Source: JBCCEJ01 sp039030335
Lineage (GTDB): Bacteria > Pseudomonadota > Gammaproteobacteria > HK1
Reading direction: 5' to 3'
Length of the DNA: 64,000 bases
Assembly (NCBI GenBank): GCA_039030335.1
Contig: JBCCEJ010000018.1
Location: forward strand, 10,135 to 74,134
The notes under the pieces were generated by a model. It searched no databases. It was given only the letters and a program-made list of their open reading frames with translations, and had not been told where the DNA came from. The translations under genes were made by a program, and so were the position numbers. Within the stretch, counting starts at the first letter, position 1; each line of letters opens with the position of its first letter. Below are positions 35,528-44,255 of the stretch, piece by piece.

Positions 35528-37156
35528 ATGCCCTGGCCGCATAACGGTCCCATTGGCCGGCCTCTGATCATGGGAACCACGGCGATGGTGGCGTCTGCGC
35601 ATCCGCAGGCGACCATGGCCGGGCTACAGATTCTGCGCGCCGGTGGCAATGCCGTCGACGCGGCTGTCGCGATCTCTGCGGCGCTCGATGTGTGCGAACC
35701 GTTCATGTCGGGTCTCGGCGGTGGTGGTGCCATGCTCGTCCGACCGCCCGGCGAGCCGCCACAAGCGTTGCACTACGGTGGCCGGTTCCCGGCCGCGGCA
35801 TGTCGCGCATCGCCGACGCCGGGGGATATCGACAAAGGGCCACGCGCGTTCGCCGTACCCGGCGCGCCGGCGGGATGGCACGCGGCATTGGACCGTTTCG
35901 GCAGCAAGCCCGTCACAGAAGTGCTGGCGCCGGCTATCGCACTGGCCGAGACAGGGGTACCGCTGACACGCGTCGGACATGCGTTCTTCAAGGGCGGGAT
36001 CGGACGGATGGGCGATGCGGCGCGCGCGGTGTTTGCACCGGGCGGGACAGCGCCGCCCATTGGCGAACTGGTCCGGCAGCCGAATCTGGCGGCCACCTAC
36101 CGGACGCTCGCGCGCGAAGGTCTCGCGGGGTTCTACCAGGGCGATCTGGCGCGGGCGACAGTAGCGGCGGTGGAAGCCGCCGGTGGTTGGCTCGCGGCTG
36201 ATGACATGCACCCTGCGCAGGCCGAGTGGGCTGAACCCAGTCGGACCCGCTACCGGGGACTGCACCTCTTCTCGACGGGTTGGCCTTTCACATCCTACGA
36301 GGCCTTGCTGGCTCTCAATCTGCTCGAAGCCCTCGACCGGCGCCACGGCGGCGTCGCATCAGGCACACCCGACGCATGGCACCGTCGTATCGAAGCGGCC
36401 AAGGTGGCGATGACCGATCGTGTCGCGCTCGGCGGTGAGTCGGTGGCATTGGCACCGGGCTTGCTGTCGGCGCGCTATGCGGACCTGCGTGCCGATGTGG
36501 TCGCGCTCGATGCGGTGGTTACCGCGAGCGGCGACCGTTGGAACGCCCGACCTGAAGCAGGTGTGCTGCCAGCGGGCGATCCGGGCAGCGTGCTGCGCGA
36601 ATGCACCACGCATTTCAACGTCATCGACGGTGACGGGATGGCCGTCTCGGTCACCCAGACACTCGGCAGCGCGTTTGGCTCGGGCTTCCTCGTCGCCGAG
36701 ACCGGCGTGCTGTTGAACAATCTGATGTTCTTTTTCGACCTCGACGCGGCGAGTCCGATGAGCATCCAGCTCGGCGCGATGCGCTCGGGTCCGCTGTCAC
36801 CGATCATGGCTTTCGACGCCAACGATCTCCGGTTGATGATCGGAACGCCGGGTGCTTTCGGCATTCCACAGACCACGATGCAGATGGTCAGCAACGTGCT
36901 GGACGGGGGCATGAACGTTCAGGCCGCTATCGAAGCGCCCCGGTTTCGCCTGTCCGGAGGGCGCAAGATCGCCGTGGAGAAGCGCGCCGGACCGGAAGTC
37001 ATGTCAGCGCTCAAGGCCCTCGGCCACGACATTCAGGAACTCAGCGCCTGGTCGCCGCTGGTTGGCGGTGGGCAGGGCATCCTGATCGACCCGGACAATC
37101 ACGTGCGCTCCGGCGGCGCCGACCCGCGCCGCGACGGCTACGCGCTCGGCTACTGA
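35528..37156 (+). CDS. Gamma-glutamyltransferase-family Ntn hydrolase (no signal peptide)
   Basis: 542 residues, self-processing N-terminal-nucleophile family. The large part has GGNAVDAAVAISAALDV and SGLGGGGAML. The expected nucleophile is T360 at the start of TTHFNVIDGDG, where the chain should be cut, followed by TLGSAFGSG and SPIMAF. Family members cleave or transfer the gamma-glutamyl group of glutathione, or act on oxamate, cephalosporin precursors and other amides. The N-terminus MPWPHNGPIG has no signal peptide, so the enzyme should be cytoplasmic, unlike periplasmic Ggt; a non-glutathione substrate is plausible. AGGAA lies about 8 bases before the ATG. Confidence 0.9.
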   Translation: MPWPHNGPIGRPLIMGTTAMVASAHPQATMAGLQILRAGGNAVDAAVAISAALDVCEPFMSGLGGGGAMLVRPPGEPPQALHYGGRFPAAACRASPTPGDIDKGPRAFAVPGAPAGWHAALDRFGSKPVTEVLAPAIALAETGVPLTRVGHAFFKGGIGRMGDAARAVFAPGGTAPPIGELVRQPNLAATYRTLAREGLAGFYQGDLARATVAAVEAAGGWLAADDMHPAQAEWAEPSRTRYRGLHLFSTGWPFTSYEALLALNLLEALDRRHGGVASGTPDAWHRRIEAAKVAMTDRVALGGESVALAPGLLSARYADLRADVVALDAVVTASGDRWNARPEAGVLPAGDPGSVLRECTTHFNVIDGDGMAVSVTQTLGSAFGSGFLVAETGVLLNNLMFFFDLDAASPMSIQLGAMRSGPLSPIMAFDANDLRLMIGTPGAFGIPQTTMQMVSNVLDGGMNVQAAIEAPRFRLSGGRKIAVEKRAGPEVMSALKALGHDIQELSAWSPLVGGGQGILIDPDNHVRSGGADPRRDGYALGY

Positions 37157-37204
37157 GCGTGCGCAGGTGCACGGCGCGCTGGTAGTAGCGCGCCGTGGCG
37201 GGAC

Positions 37205-37726
37205 TCAAGCCTGCATCAACAGTCCGCGGCCCTGGGCCAGTGCCGCCTGTGCGTACTCAGCCAACCGGTCGTCGCTGGCGCTGCTGACCGGGTGGTCGAT
37301 GATCGCGAACTGGTACTCGGGCATACCGAGCACACGGCTCATCAGCTCCGCGGCGCTGACGAATTGCGTCGTCATAACGGCTAGTGCCGGGATGCCAAGG
37401 CGCTCTGCAGCAACGGCGTCATGCAAACTGCACGACGAGCAACTGCCTCAGTCGCCGAGGCCGGTCACGACCGCGTCGTAGGCGTGTAACCCTTCCATGA
37501 TGTGGGCGTCGGCCGGCGCGCTGTAGTTGCTCTTGACGAGCAGCTCCGTGCTGGCGACACCGAGTTCGGCCCGCAGCAACGCGTCCATGTGTTTGAAAAA
37601 GCCGACGGTCCCTTCTTTGCCGTTCGACACGAACGCGACGTTCTTGCCGGCGAGCGAGGGCATTCGAGCGGCACGCTGGACGCCGGCCGGCTTCGCTTCG
37701 TGGGTGGGGTCGAGTACTTGAATCAA
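37205..37726 (-). CDS. UGSC-family selenoprotein (in-frame TGA = Sec93)
   Basis: 173 residues if TGA at 37450-37448 is read as selenocysteine; otherwise the frame appears as two fragments (37448-37768 and 37205-37426) in the same frame. The text around it reads VVTGLGD-U-GSCSSCSLHDAV, the UGSC motif, giving U93-x-x-C96-x-x-C99. Before it lies the family pattern VLDPTHE, SLAGKNVAFVSNGKEG and later IPALAVMTTQF; after it the chain continues to a normal TGA at 37205. The start is TTG at 37726, with GAGGAG about 8 bases upstream; ATG at 37768 lacks a ribosome site. A hairpin follows the Sec codon (listed separately). It is the last gene of the operon with gloA and a 362-residue unknown protein. 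Redox function is likely, substrate unknown. Confidence 0.9.
37417..37437 (-). promoter_or_regulatory. Bacterial SECIS hairpin in the UGSC selenoprotein mRNA
   Basis: Starting 11 bases after the TGA, a 9-bp stem (CGTCGTGCA pairing with TGCATGACG, including one G-U pair) closes on a 3-base loop GTT. The loop begins 20 bases after the TGA, and its first base is G. This fits the bacterial SECIS model used in selenoprotein searches (apical loop of at least 3 bases, a G among its first two, loop 16-37 bases after UGA). SelB should bind it. It lies wholly within the coding sequence, as expected in bacteria. Confidence 0.85.
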
Positions 37727-37795
37727 GTGTTGTCTCCTCAACCTGCGGTGGTAATGCGCGTCGCCCAAACCGGCGGCGCGCGTCGATGTTGTCGA

Positions 37796-38884
37796 TCAGG
37801 CCTGTGCGGCTGGCGCTTCGCCAAGCGGTATGGGCCCGCAGTCCACGCACGCGCCGATCGGCAATGTCACGGCATGGCTTTTGTGACCGAGCCACGGTGG
37901 TATCACCATACCGAAGCCGCCAGCCGGTCCGCCCGCCGCGATGACCATCAGCTGATCTGGCGACTCCATGGCCGGATACTCCGTATCGCCGCGGTCGCGC
38001 ACGACCTTACCCTTGCCGACGTTCGCCCATTCACGCCGATGGATGCGCGCGCGTTCGAAGATGCACTGCGCGACGTCCGACTTGCTCCACCCGGCGCTCT
38101 GCAGATGCTCGCGAAGCTGCGGAGGAATGACCACCGCGTAATTGCCGGGCCAGATCGAATAGCCGCGCATATTCGCGCGAATCTCGGCGGCGAAGGTCTC
38201 GAGGATCTCCTCAGGCTCGGTGGTCCACTCGTTCATGATCTGACGCGGCGCGCCGGCCGCCATGACCGTGACCGCGGAGATTTCCTTCGGGACGCCGCGT
38301 TCCTCGGCGAGCGAGTTCCACTCGGTGCCCTCTTCGTCTTCGGCGATGCAGTAGCTGAATTTTCCCGGGTGACCGAATGTAGATCGGTCGATCTCGCCCG
38401 GGCGCACATCGAGCTGGTTAATGAGCGTGAGGCGCAGCGCCCGCCCGATAACGGAGGTGGCGCGATCGCTCGATCCGAGCGCATTGAAGCCGCCGCTCGT
38501 ACCGATCTCTTGCCGGATGGGGCCATTCAAGACCAGCAGGACGGCTGAGCCGCCAGTACTCGCTGAGGCGCCATGGAGCAGGAAGTCCTTTTCCAGCATC
38601 GCCGTCCACGCGGCGACCACTACTGGGAAATGCATGGGCAGGCAGCCGGCCATGACCGCATTGATGGCGAGCTTCTCCGCCGTAATCGGCCGCTCACGTA
38701 CCGGTTCGATACCGACCAGCTGGTCTGGCGGCATGCCGGCCCAGTCCAGGCAGGCGCCGACGGTTTCACTCGTTGGCGGGACGACCGGCAAGCCGTCGGT
38801 CCAGCCATTGCTGTGATAGAGCTCTTGCGCCGCGAAGATGTCGTCGACGTCGTAAGTCCTGGATGCGAGTGCCGGTGCGCCCAT
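37796..38884 (-). CDS. Conserved-looking protein of unknown function, partner of the UGSC selenoprotein
   Basis: 362 residues, soluble, no signal peptide or membrane segment. I do not recognise a named family. Visible features: NGWTDGLPVVPPT near residue 30, HGASASTGGSAVLLVLNGPIR, a segment rich in Gly/Pro (RSTFGHPGKFSYCIAEDEEG) and, near the C-terminus, a CVDC pair (C346, C349) in IGACVDCGPIP that could be redox-active. The start ATG shares one base with the stop of gloA (TGATG), and GGGAG lies upstream, so translation is coupled. The UGSC gene starts 69 bases after its stop. The context suggests a joint redox or thiol-dependent task. Confidence 0.75.
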   Translation of the reverse strand: MGAPALASRTYDVDDIFAAQELYHSNGWTDGLPVVPPTSETVGACLDWAGMPPDQLVGIEPVRERPITAEKLAINAVMAGCLPMHFPVVVAAWTAMLEKDFLLHGASASTGGSAVLLVLNGPIRQEIGTSGGFNALGSSDRATSVIGRALRLTLINQLDVRPGEIDRSTFGHPGKFSYCIAEDEEGTEWNSLAEERGVPKEISAVTVMAAGAPRQIMNEWTTEPEEILETFAAEIRANMRGYSIWPGNYAVVIPPQLREHLQSAGWSKSDVAQCIFERARIHRREWANVGKGKVVRDRGDTEYPAMESPDQLMVIAAGGPAGGFGMVIPPWLGHKSHAVTLPIGACVDCGPIPLGEAPAAQA

Positions 38885-39285
38885 CAGATCTCCCGTCCAG
38901 CCGTTTCCACCAGCTCTATCTTATAGCCGTCCGGGTCTTCTACAAACGCAATGATGGTGTTGCCGCCTTTGACCGGTCCCGCCTCGCGCGTGATGTTGCC
39001 GCCGGCTTCGCGGATCCGCTCGCAAGTCGCTGCCACGTCGTCCACGCCGAGTGCAATGTGTCCGTAGGCTGTGCCCAGCTCGTAGTCCGAGACACCGTGG
39101 TTGTAGGTCAGCTCGATCTCCGATTGGCCGCTCTTATTGCCACCGCCGAAGGCGACAAACGCGAGCGAATAACCCTGCTCAGGCCGCTCGGTCGTGCGCA
39201 GCAGCTCCATGCCGATGACGTTGGTGTAGAAATCGATTGAGCGTTGCAGATCGCCAACGCGAAACATCGTATGCAGTAGGAACAT
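38884..39285 (-). CDS. gloA: Glyoxalase I (lactoylglutathione lyase)
   Basis: 133 residues, a normal GloA length. All four metal ligands of the family can be placed: H5 in LLHTMF, Glu in SEIELTYN, His in YGHIALGV and Glu in YKIELVE. It converts the hemithioacetal of methylglyoxal and glutathione to S-lactoylglutathione. As the first gene of the operon it suggests that the downstream unknown protein and UGSC selenoprotein act on aldehydes, dicarbonyls or glutathione/thiol adducts, but this is inference. Its stop overlaps the next start by one base. Confidence 0.93.
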   Translation of the reverse strand: MFLLHTMFRVGDLQRSIDFYTNVIGMELLRTTERPEQGYSLAFVAFGGGNKSGQSEIELTYNHGVSDYELGTAYGHIALGVDDVAATCERIREAGGNITREAGPVKGGNTIIAFVEDPDGYKIELVETAGREI

Positions 39286-39498
39286 GCTGGGACATCCTCT
39301 GTGTTCAGGCCCGACCCAAAGGTGCGCTGGCTGATGGCTGGCGCGATCGGGCCGGTGCGGTCAGAACCGCCTTCGGCAGGCCGTGCGCCACCGGCCCGCA
39401 CCCAGGGCCCTGATGGTCGATGGGGCCAGCATAGTAGCGTCTGGCCGTTATCGATAGTGAAACGCTTCTCGTTCATCTGCTGGAGAGCACCCGGAGGG

Positions 39499-40740
39499 TC
39501 AGCGCGACGGCTGTGCATCCGGTTCGCCACCGGATTCCGCGGCGACCCACGGGGCCGGTCCACGCAGTACGGCAATGGCCAGCGCCAGTGCCCCGAGCGC
39601 GATCACGCCGAGGTTGACGTTGAATACCAGACCATAGCCGCCGACGTTCCAGATGGCAGCACCGCTGCTCGGCGCGATCGCCATGCACAACATCACTGGC
39701 AGCGCGACCGCGCCCGCGATCGCGCCAAAGCTGGTGCGGCCGAGCAGATCGGCGATCACGACTGGCCGGGTGATACTGGCGATACCGACTCCACCCCCTT
39801 GCAGCACGGCGAATGCGATCAGTAACGCCGGGTGGTGCGCTGCAAACAGCAGACAGCCGCTCGCGAGGATGAGGCAGGCGAGGGAAGCAACCGACAGCAT
39901 GCGCGTTGAAAACCAACGTTCCAGCCCGATCATCGCGGCCCGCCCGGCCACCTGAGACGGGCCGATGAGTGCGATCGTCAAGACCGCGAACTCCAGGTTC
40001 ACGCCCCGTTCTTTCAGCATTGGTAGCAGGTGCGTGAGCACCGTGTTGTGATTCAGATACATCGCCGCGTAGGCGAGCGCCACGAGCCAGAAGGCGCTCG
40101 TGCGCAAGGCCCGCAGGAACGCTGCATCGTGGCGCAGCGGCACGCTGGCGCGAACCGGCTCGGCCATTTCTCCCGAGCCGTGCCGGCGCGTGCCGAACCA
40201 GAAACAGGGCAGCGCCACCCCCACGATCAGCCCTGCATAACACTGCACGGCCCGCTGCCAGCCGAACGCTTCTGCGATAAACGCGTTCAATGGAAACGCG
40301 AGCGTGCCGGCGAACCCCGCCACCAGCGTGACCATCGTGATGGCCTGTCTCGCGCCGTCGCCGCGGGTGCGTACGAGGAACGCGAAACAAGGGTCGTACA
40401 GCGCGCCGGCCATGCACACGCCCAGGCCGAGCCATAGCAAGAGGAACATCGTCTTGTCGGTGGTGCCCGACAGGAGCAGCAGCAGCACCACGGTCGCCAT
40501 CGCGCTCCCGCAGATGAGCAGGCGCCCGTAGCCGCGGTCGATGATGTTGCCGGCGAGCGGCGAGAGCAGGGCTGAGACGACCACGCTGCCCGTGAACATC
40601 AACGTGAGATCGGTCTTGTCCCAGCCGAGCGCTGGTTCCCACCACGGCAGCAGGGCGGGAAACAGATACATCGTGCCGCCCCAGATCAGCAGCTCACCGA
40701 CCGCCAGGGCCCAGATCGCAGGGTCGCGGGCCGGATGCAC
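39499..40740 (-). CDS. MFS transporter
   Basis: 413-residue carrier, about 12 helices (IWALAVGELLIWGGTMYLFPALL as helix 1). Motif A is degenerate: GNIIDRGYGRLLI. It resembles monocarboxylate/organic-acid carriers. The start is a GTG at 40740, six bases after the stop of the CaiB-type gene. It is the last gene of the aminotransferase - CoA-transferase - MFS operon, so it may import the acid that is activated by the CoA-transferase. Confidence 0.86.
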   Translation of the reverse strand: MHPARDPAIWALAVGELLIWGGTMYLFPALLPWWEPALGWDKTDLTLMFTGSVVVSALLSPLAGNIIDRGYGRLLICGSAMATVVLLLLLSGTTDKTMFLLLWLGLGVCMAGALYDPCFAFLVRTRGDGARQAITMVTLVAGFAGTLAFPLNAFIAEAFGWQRAVQCYAGLIVGVALPCFWFGTRRHGSGEMAEPVRASVPLRHDAAFLRALRTSAFWLVALAYAAMYLNHNTVLTHLLPMLKERGVNLEFAVLTIALIGPSQVAGRAAMIGLERWFSTRMLSVASLACLILASGCLLFAAHHPALLIAFAVLQGGGVGIASITRPVVIADLLGRTSFGAIAGAVALPVMLCMAIAPSSGAAIWNVGGYGLVFNVNLGVIALGALALAIAVLRGPAPWVAAESGGEPDAQPSR

Positions 40741-40746
40741 GGTGAT

Positions 40747-41967
40747 CTAGCCGGGTTTGCCGAACGCGCCCTGGTTGGCGAGAGCGTGGCACTCGGCCTC
40801 GGAGTAGCCGAGCTCGGACAGGACCTCATCGCGGTGTTGATGGGTTCCCGGAGCGGCTGTCACGTCGGCCTTGTCGTGGCCTGCGATCCAGAGCGGACTG
40901 TCGATCAGTTTCTCGATCCCTGCCTGCCCGAGTCCCGTTGTGCGGACCACACCGCAGGCGGCCATCTGGGCGTCTTGTCCGGTTTCGTCAGCCGTGCCCA
41001 CGACGCCGATGATGAGGCCGGCTTCACCCAGCACCTGGCGCCAGTGCGCCAGATCGGCTGTAGCGAACGCCGCATCGAGTGCCGCACAGAGCTCGTGCGG
41101 ATGGGCATTGCGCGTCGCCCGGTCGGCGAAGCGCGGATCGTCGGCAAGTTCAGGTCTACCGATCGCCGCGATGAGCCGCGGCCAGTCACGGTCCTGATTT
41201 AGCACGGTCAGAATGAACCAGCGCCCGTCCCGCGTCTGGTAGTGGTTGGTCAGGGCATTGCCGGCCTGCTCACGCGGCGGTCGTAACGGCATCGACGTGC
41301 CGGCCAGCGTGGCCTGCGCGGCGTAACCGTTTGCCCATACCCCATTCGCAAGCAGCGAGGTGTGTACTTCGGCGCCCTGACCCGTGCGCTGCCGATCGTA
41401 GAGCGCCAGCATGATGGCCCCGAACAGCGCCATGCCGGTCGGGTGGTCGCCTTGCCCCGGCATTGAACGGGCCGGACCGCTGTCCGGATCTGGCCGGACG
41501 GCGTGCATCAGGCCGCTGCGCGCCCAGTAGGCGGTCGAGTCGAAGCCGGAGCGTGCCGCCTCCGGGCCGGCTTCTCCGTAGGCGCTGAGCGCGGCGTAGA
41601 TGAGGCGCTCGTTCAACGGGCCGAGGTCGCCGTAGGTCAGTTTCAGCCGCGCGCGCGACGGCGGCGGAAAGTTCGTGATGAACACATCCGCGTTCGAGAC
41701 CAGCCGCTGCAACACTTCGTAGCCGGCCGGATTGCCGAGATCGAGTCCGATGCCGCGTTTGTTGTGATTCGTGAGATGCCAGTGAAACTCGTTGTCAGCC
41801 GGCGCCATGCCGGGGTTCGAGTTCAATGCCCGGTAGGTGTCGCCGCCGGGGTTTTCGACCTTCACGACATCGGCCCCGAAGTCGGCCAGGATCGTCGCTG
41901 CAACCGGCGCGGCGATATAGCTCGCCGCATCGATGACCCGGAGTCCGTTCAGGATCGGTTCTGGCAT
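40747..41967 (-). CDS. CaiB/BaiF-type (class III) CoA-transferase
   Basis: 406 residues. Family features: LNGLRVIDAASYIAAPVAATILADFGADVVKVENPGGD is the standard N-terminus (seen as short blocks such as GADVVKVE), NKRGIGLDL, and the catalytic Asp D174 in GQGDHPTG. It transfers CoA between acids, forming an enzyme-bound aspartyl-CoA anhydride. The substrate is not readable. It follows the aminotransferase gene by 12 bases and precedes the MFS gene by 6, forming one operon. Confidence 0.92.
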   Translation of the reverse strand: MPEPILNGLRVIDAASYIAAPVAATILADFGADVVKVENPGGDTYRALNSNPGMAPADNEFHWHLTNHNKRGIGLDLGNPAGYEVLQRLVSNADVFITNFPPPSRARLKLTYGDLGPLNERLIYAALSAYGEAGPEAARSGFDSTAYWARSGLMHAVRPDPDSGPARSMPGQGDHPTGMALFGAIMLALYDRQRTGQGAEVHTSLLANGVWANGYAAQATLAGTSMPLRPPREQAGNALTNHYQTRDGRWFILTVLNQDRDWPRLIAAIGRPELADDPRFADRATRNAHPHELCAALDAAFATADLAHWRQVLGEAGLIIGVVGTADETGQDAQMAACGVVRTTGLGQAGIEKLIDSPLWIAGHDKADVTAAPGTHQHRDEVLSELGYSEAECHALANQGAFGKPG

Positions 41968-41979
41968 CGTTTGCGGCCC

Positions 41980-43152
41980 TCAGGCTGAATCGCGCAAGTA
42001 GTCCATCGCGGCCTGCGTGCCGCCGGCATTGATCGGCACGCCGGCCAGCGCGAGGCCCATCTCTACGCCGGCCAATGTGCCGAGCAGCGTCAGGTCGTTG
42101 ATGTCGCCGAGATGGCCGATGCGGAAAATGCGGCCCTTGACCTTGCCAAGCCCGGTACCAAGCGACATGTCGAATTTGTCGAGGATGACATCGCGGACCG
42201 CGTCCGCGTCGTGTCCGTCGGGCAGCAGCACGGCCGTCAATACCGGCGAGTGTTCCTCCTCGACTTCGCAGAGCGTCTCCAGACCCCAGTGCGCGATGCA
42301 AACGCGCGTCGCCTTGGCGTGGCGTTGGTGGCGCGCGAAGACGTTGTCGAGGCCTTCGTCGTCCAGCAGCATCTTCAGCGACTCATCGAGACCGTAGAGC
42401 AGGTTGGTCGCTGGCGTATACGGGAAGAATCCGGAGGCGTTGTTGCCGAGCATCGCGCCCCAGTCCCAATACGACGTATTGAAGCCGCTTCGGTCGTGCG
42501 CTTCGAGCGCCTTGCGCGAAACGCAGTTGAAGCCGAGTCCCGGCGGCAGCATCAGACCTTTCTGCGAGCCCGTCACGGTCACGTCGACGCCCCATTCGTC
42601 GTGTCGGTAGTCAGCTGAAGCGAGCCCGGAGATCGTATCGACCATCAACAGGGCCGGATGGCCCACCGAATCGATCGCGGCGCGTACCGGCGCGATCCTG
42701 GACGTGACTCCGGTCGAGGTCTCGTTATGGACGCAACAGACCGCCTTGATCTCGTGTTCCGAGTCGTCTCTCAGCCGCGCGGCGATTTCGTCCGCGACCA
42801 CCCCGTGTCGCCAGCTGCCCGGCAGGAATTCCGGTTTCAGCCCGAGCCGGGTAGCCAGTTCACACCAGAGCGTTGCGAACTGTCCGGTTTCATACATCAG
42901 CACCTTGTCGCCGGGCGACAGCGTGTTGACCAGTGCTGCCTCCCATGCCCCGGTGCCCGACGATGGAAACACGATGACCGGCTGCTCGGTCTTGAAGACG
43001 TCTTTCAGCCGCTCCAGAACGCGTTTCCCAAGCACGCCGAACGCGGGACCGCGATGATCGATAACCGGCATATCCATGGCGCGCAGAACGCGCTCCGGGA
43101 CGGGGCTAGGGCCGGGGATCTGGAGGAAATGTCTACCGCTGCGGTGAGCCAT
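41980..43152 (-). CDS. Class V aminotransferase, serine-glyoxylate/alanine-glyoxylate type
   Basis: 390 residues. PGPSPVPERVLRAM at the N-terminus, SGTGAWEAAL, HNETSTGV, VDTISG and the PLP lysine K198 in TGSQKGLMLPPG fit the alanine-glyoxylate/serine-glyoxylate aminotransferase branch. It would convert glyoxylate to glycine with serine or alanine as donor. This links to the ethylmalonyl-CoA operon at 10122-16336, which yields glyoxylate, though they are 26 kb apart. First gene of a three-gene operon with a CaiB-type transferase and an MFS carrier. Confidence 0.9.
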   Translation of the reverse strand: MAHRSGRHFLQIPGPSPVPERVLRAMDMPVIDHRGPAFGVLGKRVLERLKDVFKTEQPVIVFPSSGTGAWEAALVNTLSPGDKVLMYETGQFATLWCELATRLGLKPEFLPGSWRHGVVADEIAARLRDDSEHEIKAVCCVHNETSTGVTSRIAPVRAAIDSVGHPALLMVDTISGLASADYRHDEWGVDVTVTGSQKGLMLPPGLGFNCVSRKALEAHDRSGFNTSYWDWGAMLGNNASGFFPYTPATNLLYGLDESLKMLLDDEGLDNVFARHQRHAKATRVCIAHWGLETLCEVEEEHSPVLTAVLLPDGHDADAVRDVILDKFDMSLGTGLGKVKGRIFRIGHLGDINDLTLLGTLAGVEMGLALAGVPINAGGTQAAMDYLRDSA

Positions 43153-43444
43153 GTGTGGCGTATCTCCGGGACGCGTCGGGCGCGTAAAAGTCCGACATTG
43201 TAATACAGCGCCAGGACATGGTTCGCCAACGCTCGTTCAGGTCTGAACGCAACCCCAGCTGGCGCATATGCTGGCCGGACCCGTGCGTCGGTTTCAGCCG
43301 GGCCCGACTACTGTGGTCGCACCGCGTGCGCCGAAACGCAGGCCGCAAGCAATCCAGATACCGGGTGGCTTTTTGAACGTCTGCTGGCACGCGGCCGTCC
43401 CGACATTGATAAGCTCTCTACGGGAACCACCGTGGGAATTTGTC

Positions 43445-44200
43445 ATGAGTCTTCTACGCATCGAGACCGACGGCGCCGTTCGCACCGTCACGCTCTGTCG
43501 CCCCGAAAAACGCAACGCCATCAACCCGGAGATGATGCAGGCGCTGCTCGACGCTTTTACCGCCACGCCGCCGGATACCGAGCGGGTCACGGTGATCAGG
43601 GGTGAAGGCAGTGTGTTTTGCTCCGGTCTGCAGTTGGGTCACGACGGTGTGGCGCAGGACGAGGCGGGGCGTATCGAGCAGATGTTCGACGCCGTACAAA
43701 ATTACCCGCTGCCGGTGGTTGCGGCGGTTCAGGGGCCAGCTATTGCCGGAGGCTGCGAGTTGGCACTGCACTGCGACTTCATCGTCGCTGAGCACAATGC
43801 GCGCCTGCAGATGCCGCTCGCACAGATCGGTGTTGCCGTAACCTGGTTCCTGGCCAAGAAACTCATCGAGTTCGCCGGGCCGTCGACCACGCGCGAGTTT
43901 CTGTTGCTGGGTGAGCCGTTGTCAGCCGGCCGGTTACACGAGCTCGGTATCGTGACGCGTGTGTGTGAACTGAGCGAGATGGATGCAACGGTCGAGAAGT
44001 TGACGGCACGGCTTGCCGGCAACGCACCGATGTCGATGCGCGCAATGAAAAAGATCATCGTGCGTCAGATGTCGTACCTGATGGAGACACCGCATGCTGA
44101 TCTCGAAGCCGACGTCGCGGCGGTTTATGCCAGTGCCGACGCGCTCGAGGGCGTGCGTGCGAAGGTCGAAAAGCGCAAACCCGAATTCACCGGACGGTAG
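43445..44200 (+). CDS. Enoyl-CoA hydratase/isomerase family protein
   Basis: 251-residue crotonase-fold enzyme: CRPEKRNAINPEMM, then EGSVFCSGLQLGH (first oxyanion-hole segment) and GPAIAGGCELALHCDF (second). A typical second catalytic Glu is not obvious after QIGVAVTWFLAK. The C-terminus ends KPEFTGR. The ATG at 43445 has GGGAA about 8 bases upstream; the frame is open further back to 43268 but without family-like residues. The gene stands between the divergent aminotransferase operon and a convergent MFS gene. Confidence 0.88.
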   Translation: MSLLRIETDGAVRTVTLCRPEKRNAINPEMMQALLDAFTATPPDTERVTVIRGEGSVFCSGLQLGHDGVAQDEAGRIEQMFDAVQNYPLPVVAAVQGPAIAGGCELALHCDFIVAEHNARLQMPLAQIGVAVTWFLAKKLIEFAGPSTTREFLLLGEPLSAGRLHELGIVTRVCELSEMDATVEKLTARLAGNAPMSMRAMKKIIVRQMSYLMETPHADLEADVAAVYASADALEGVRAKVEKRKPEFTGR

Positions 44201-44255
44201 CTTCGCGGCCTTCACCGGGAATCCGGTGGACGACCTGGACGCGCGTTCAGGTACC

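Noticed and set aside
37205..37426. Separate 73-residue gene
   Set aside because: It starts in the middle of a conserved fold, has no ribosome site and is in the same frame as the upstream fragment; better explained as the C-terminal part of a selenoprotein.
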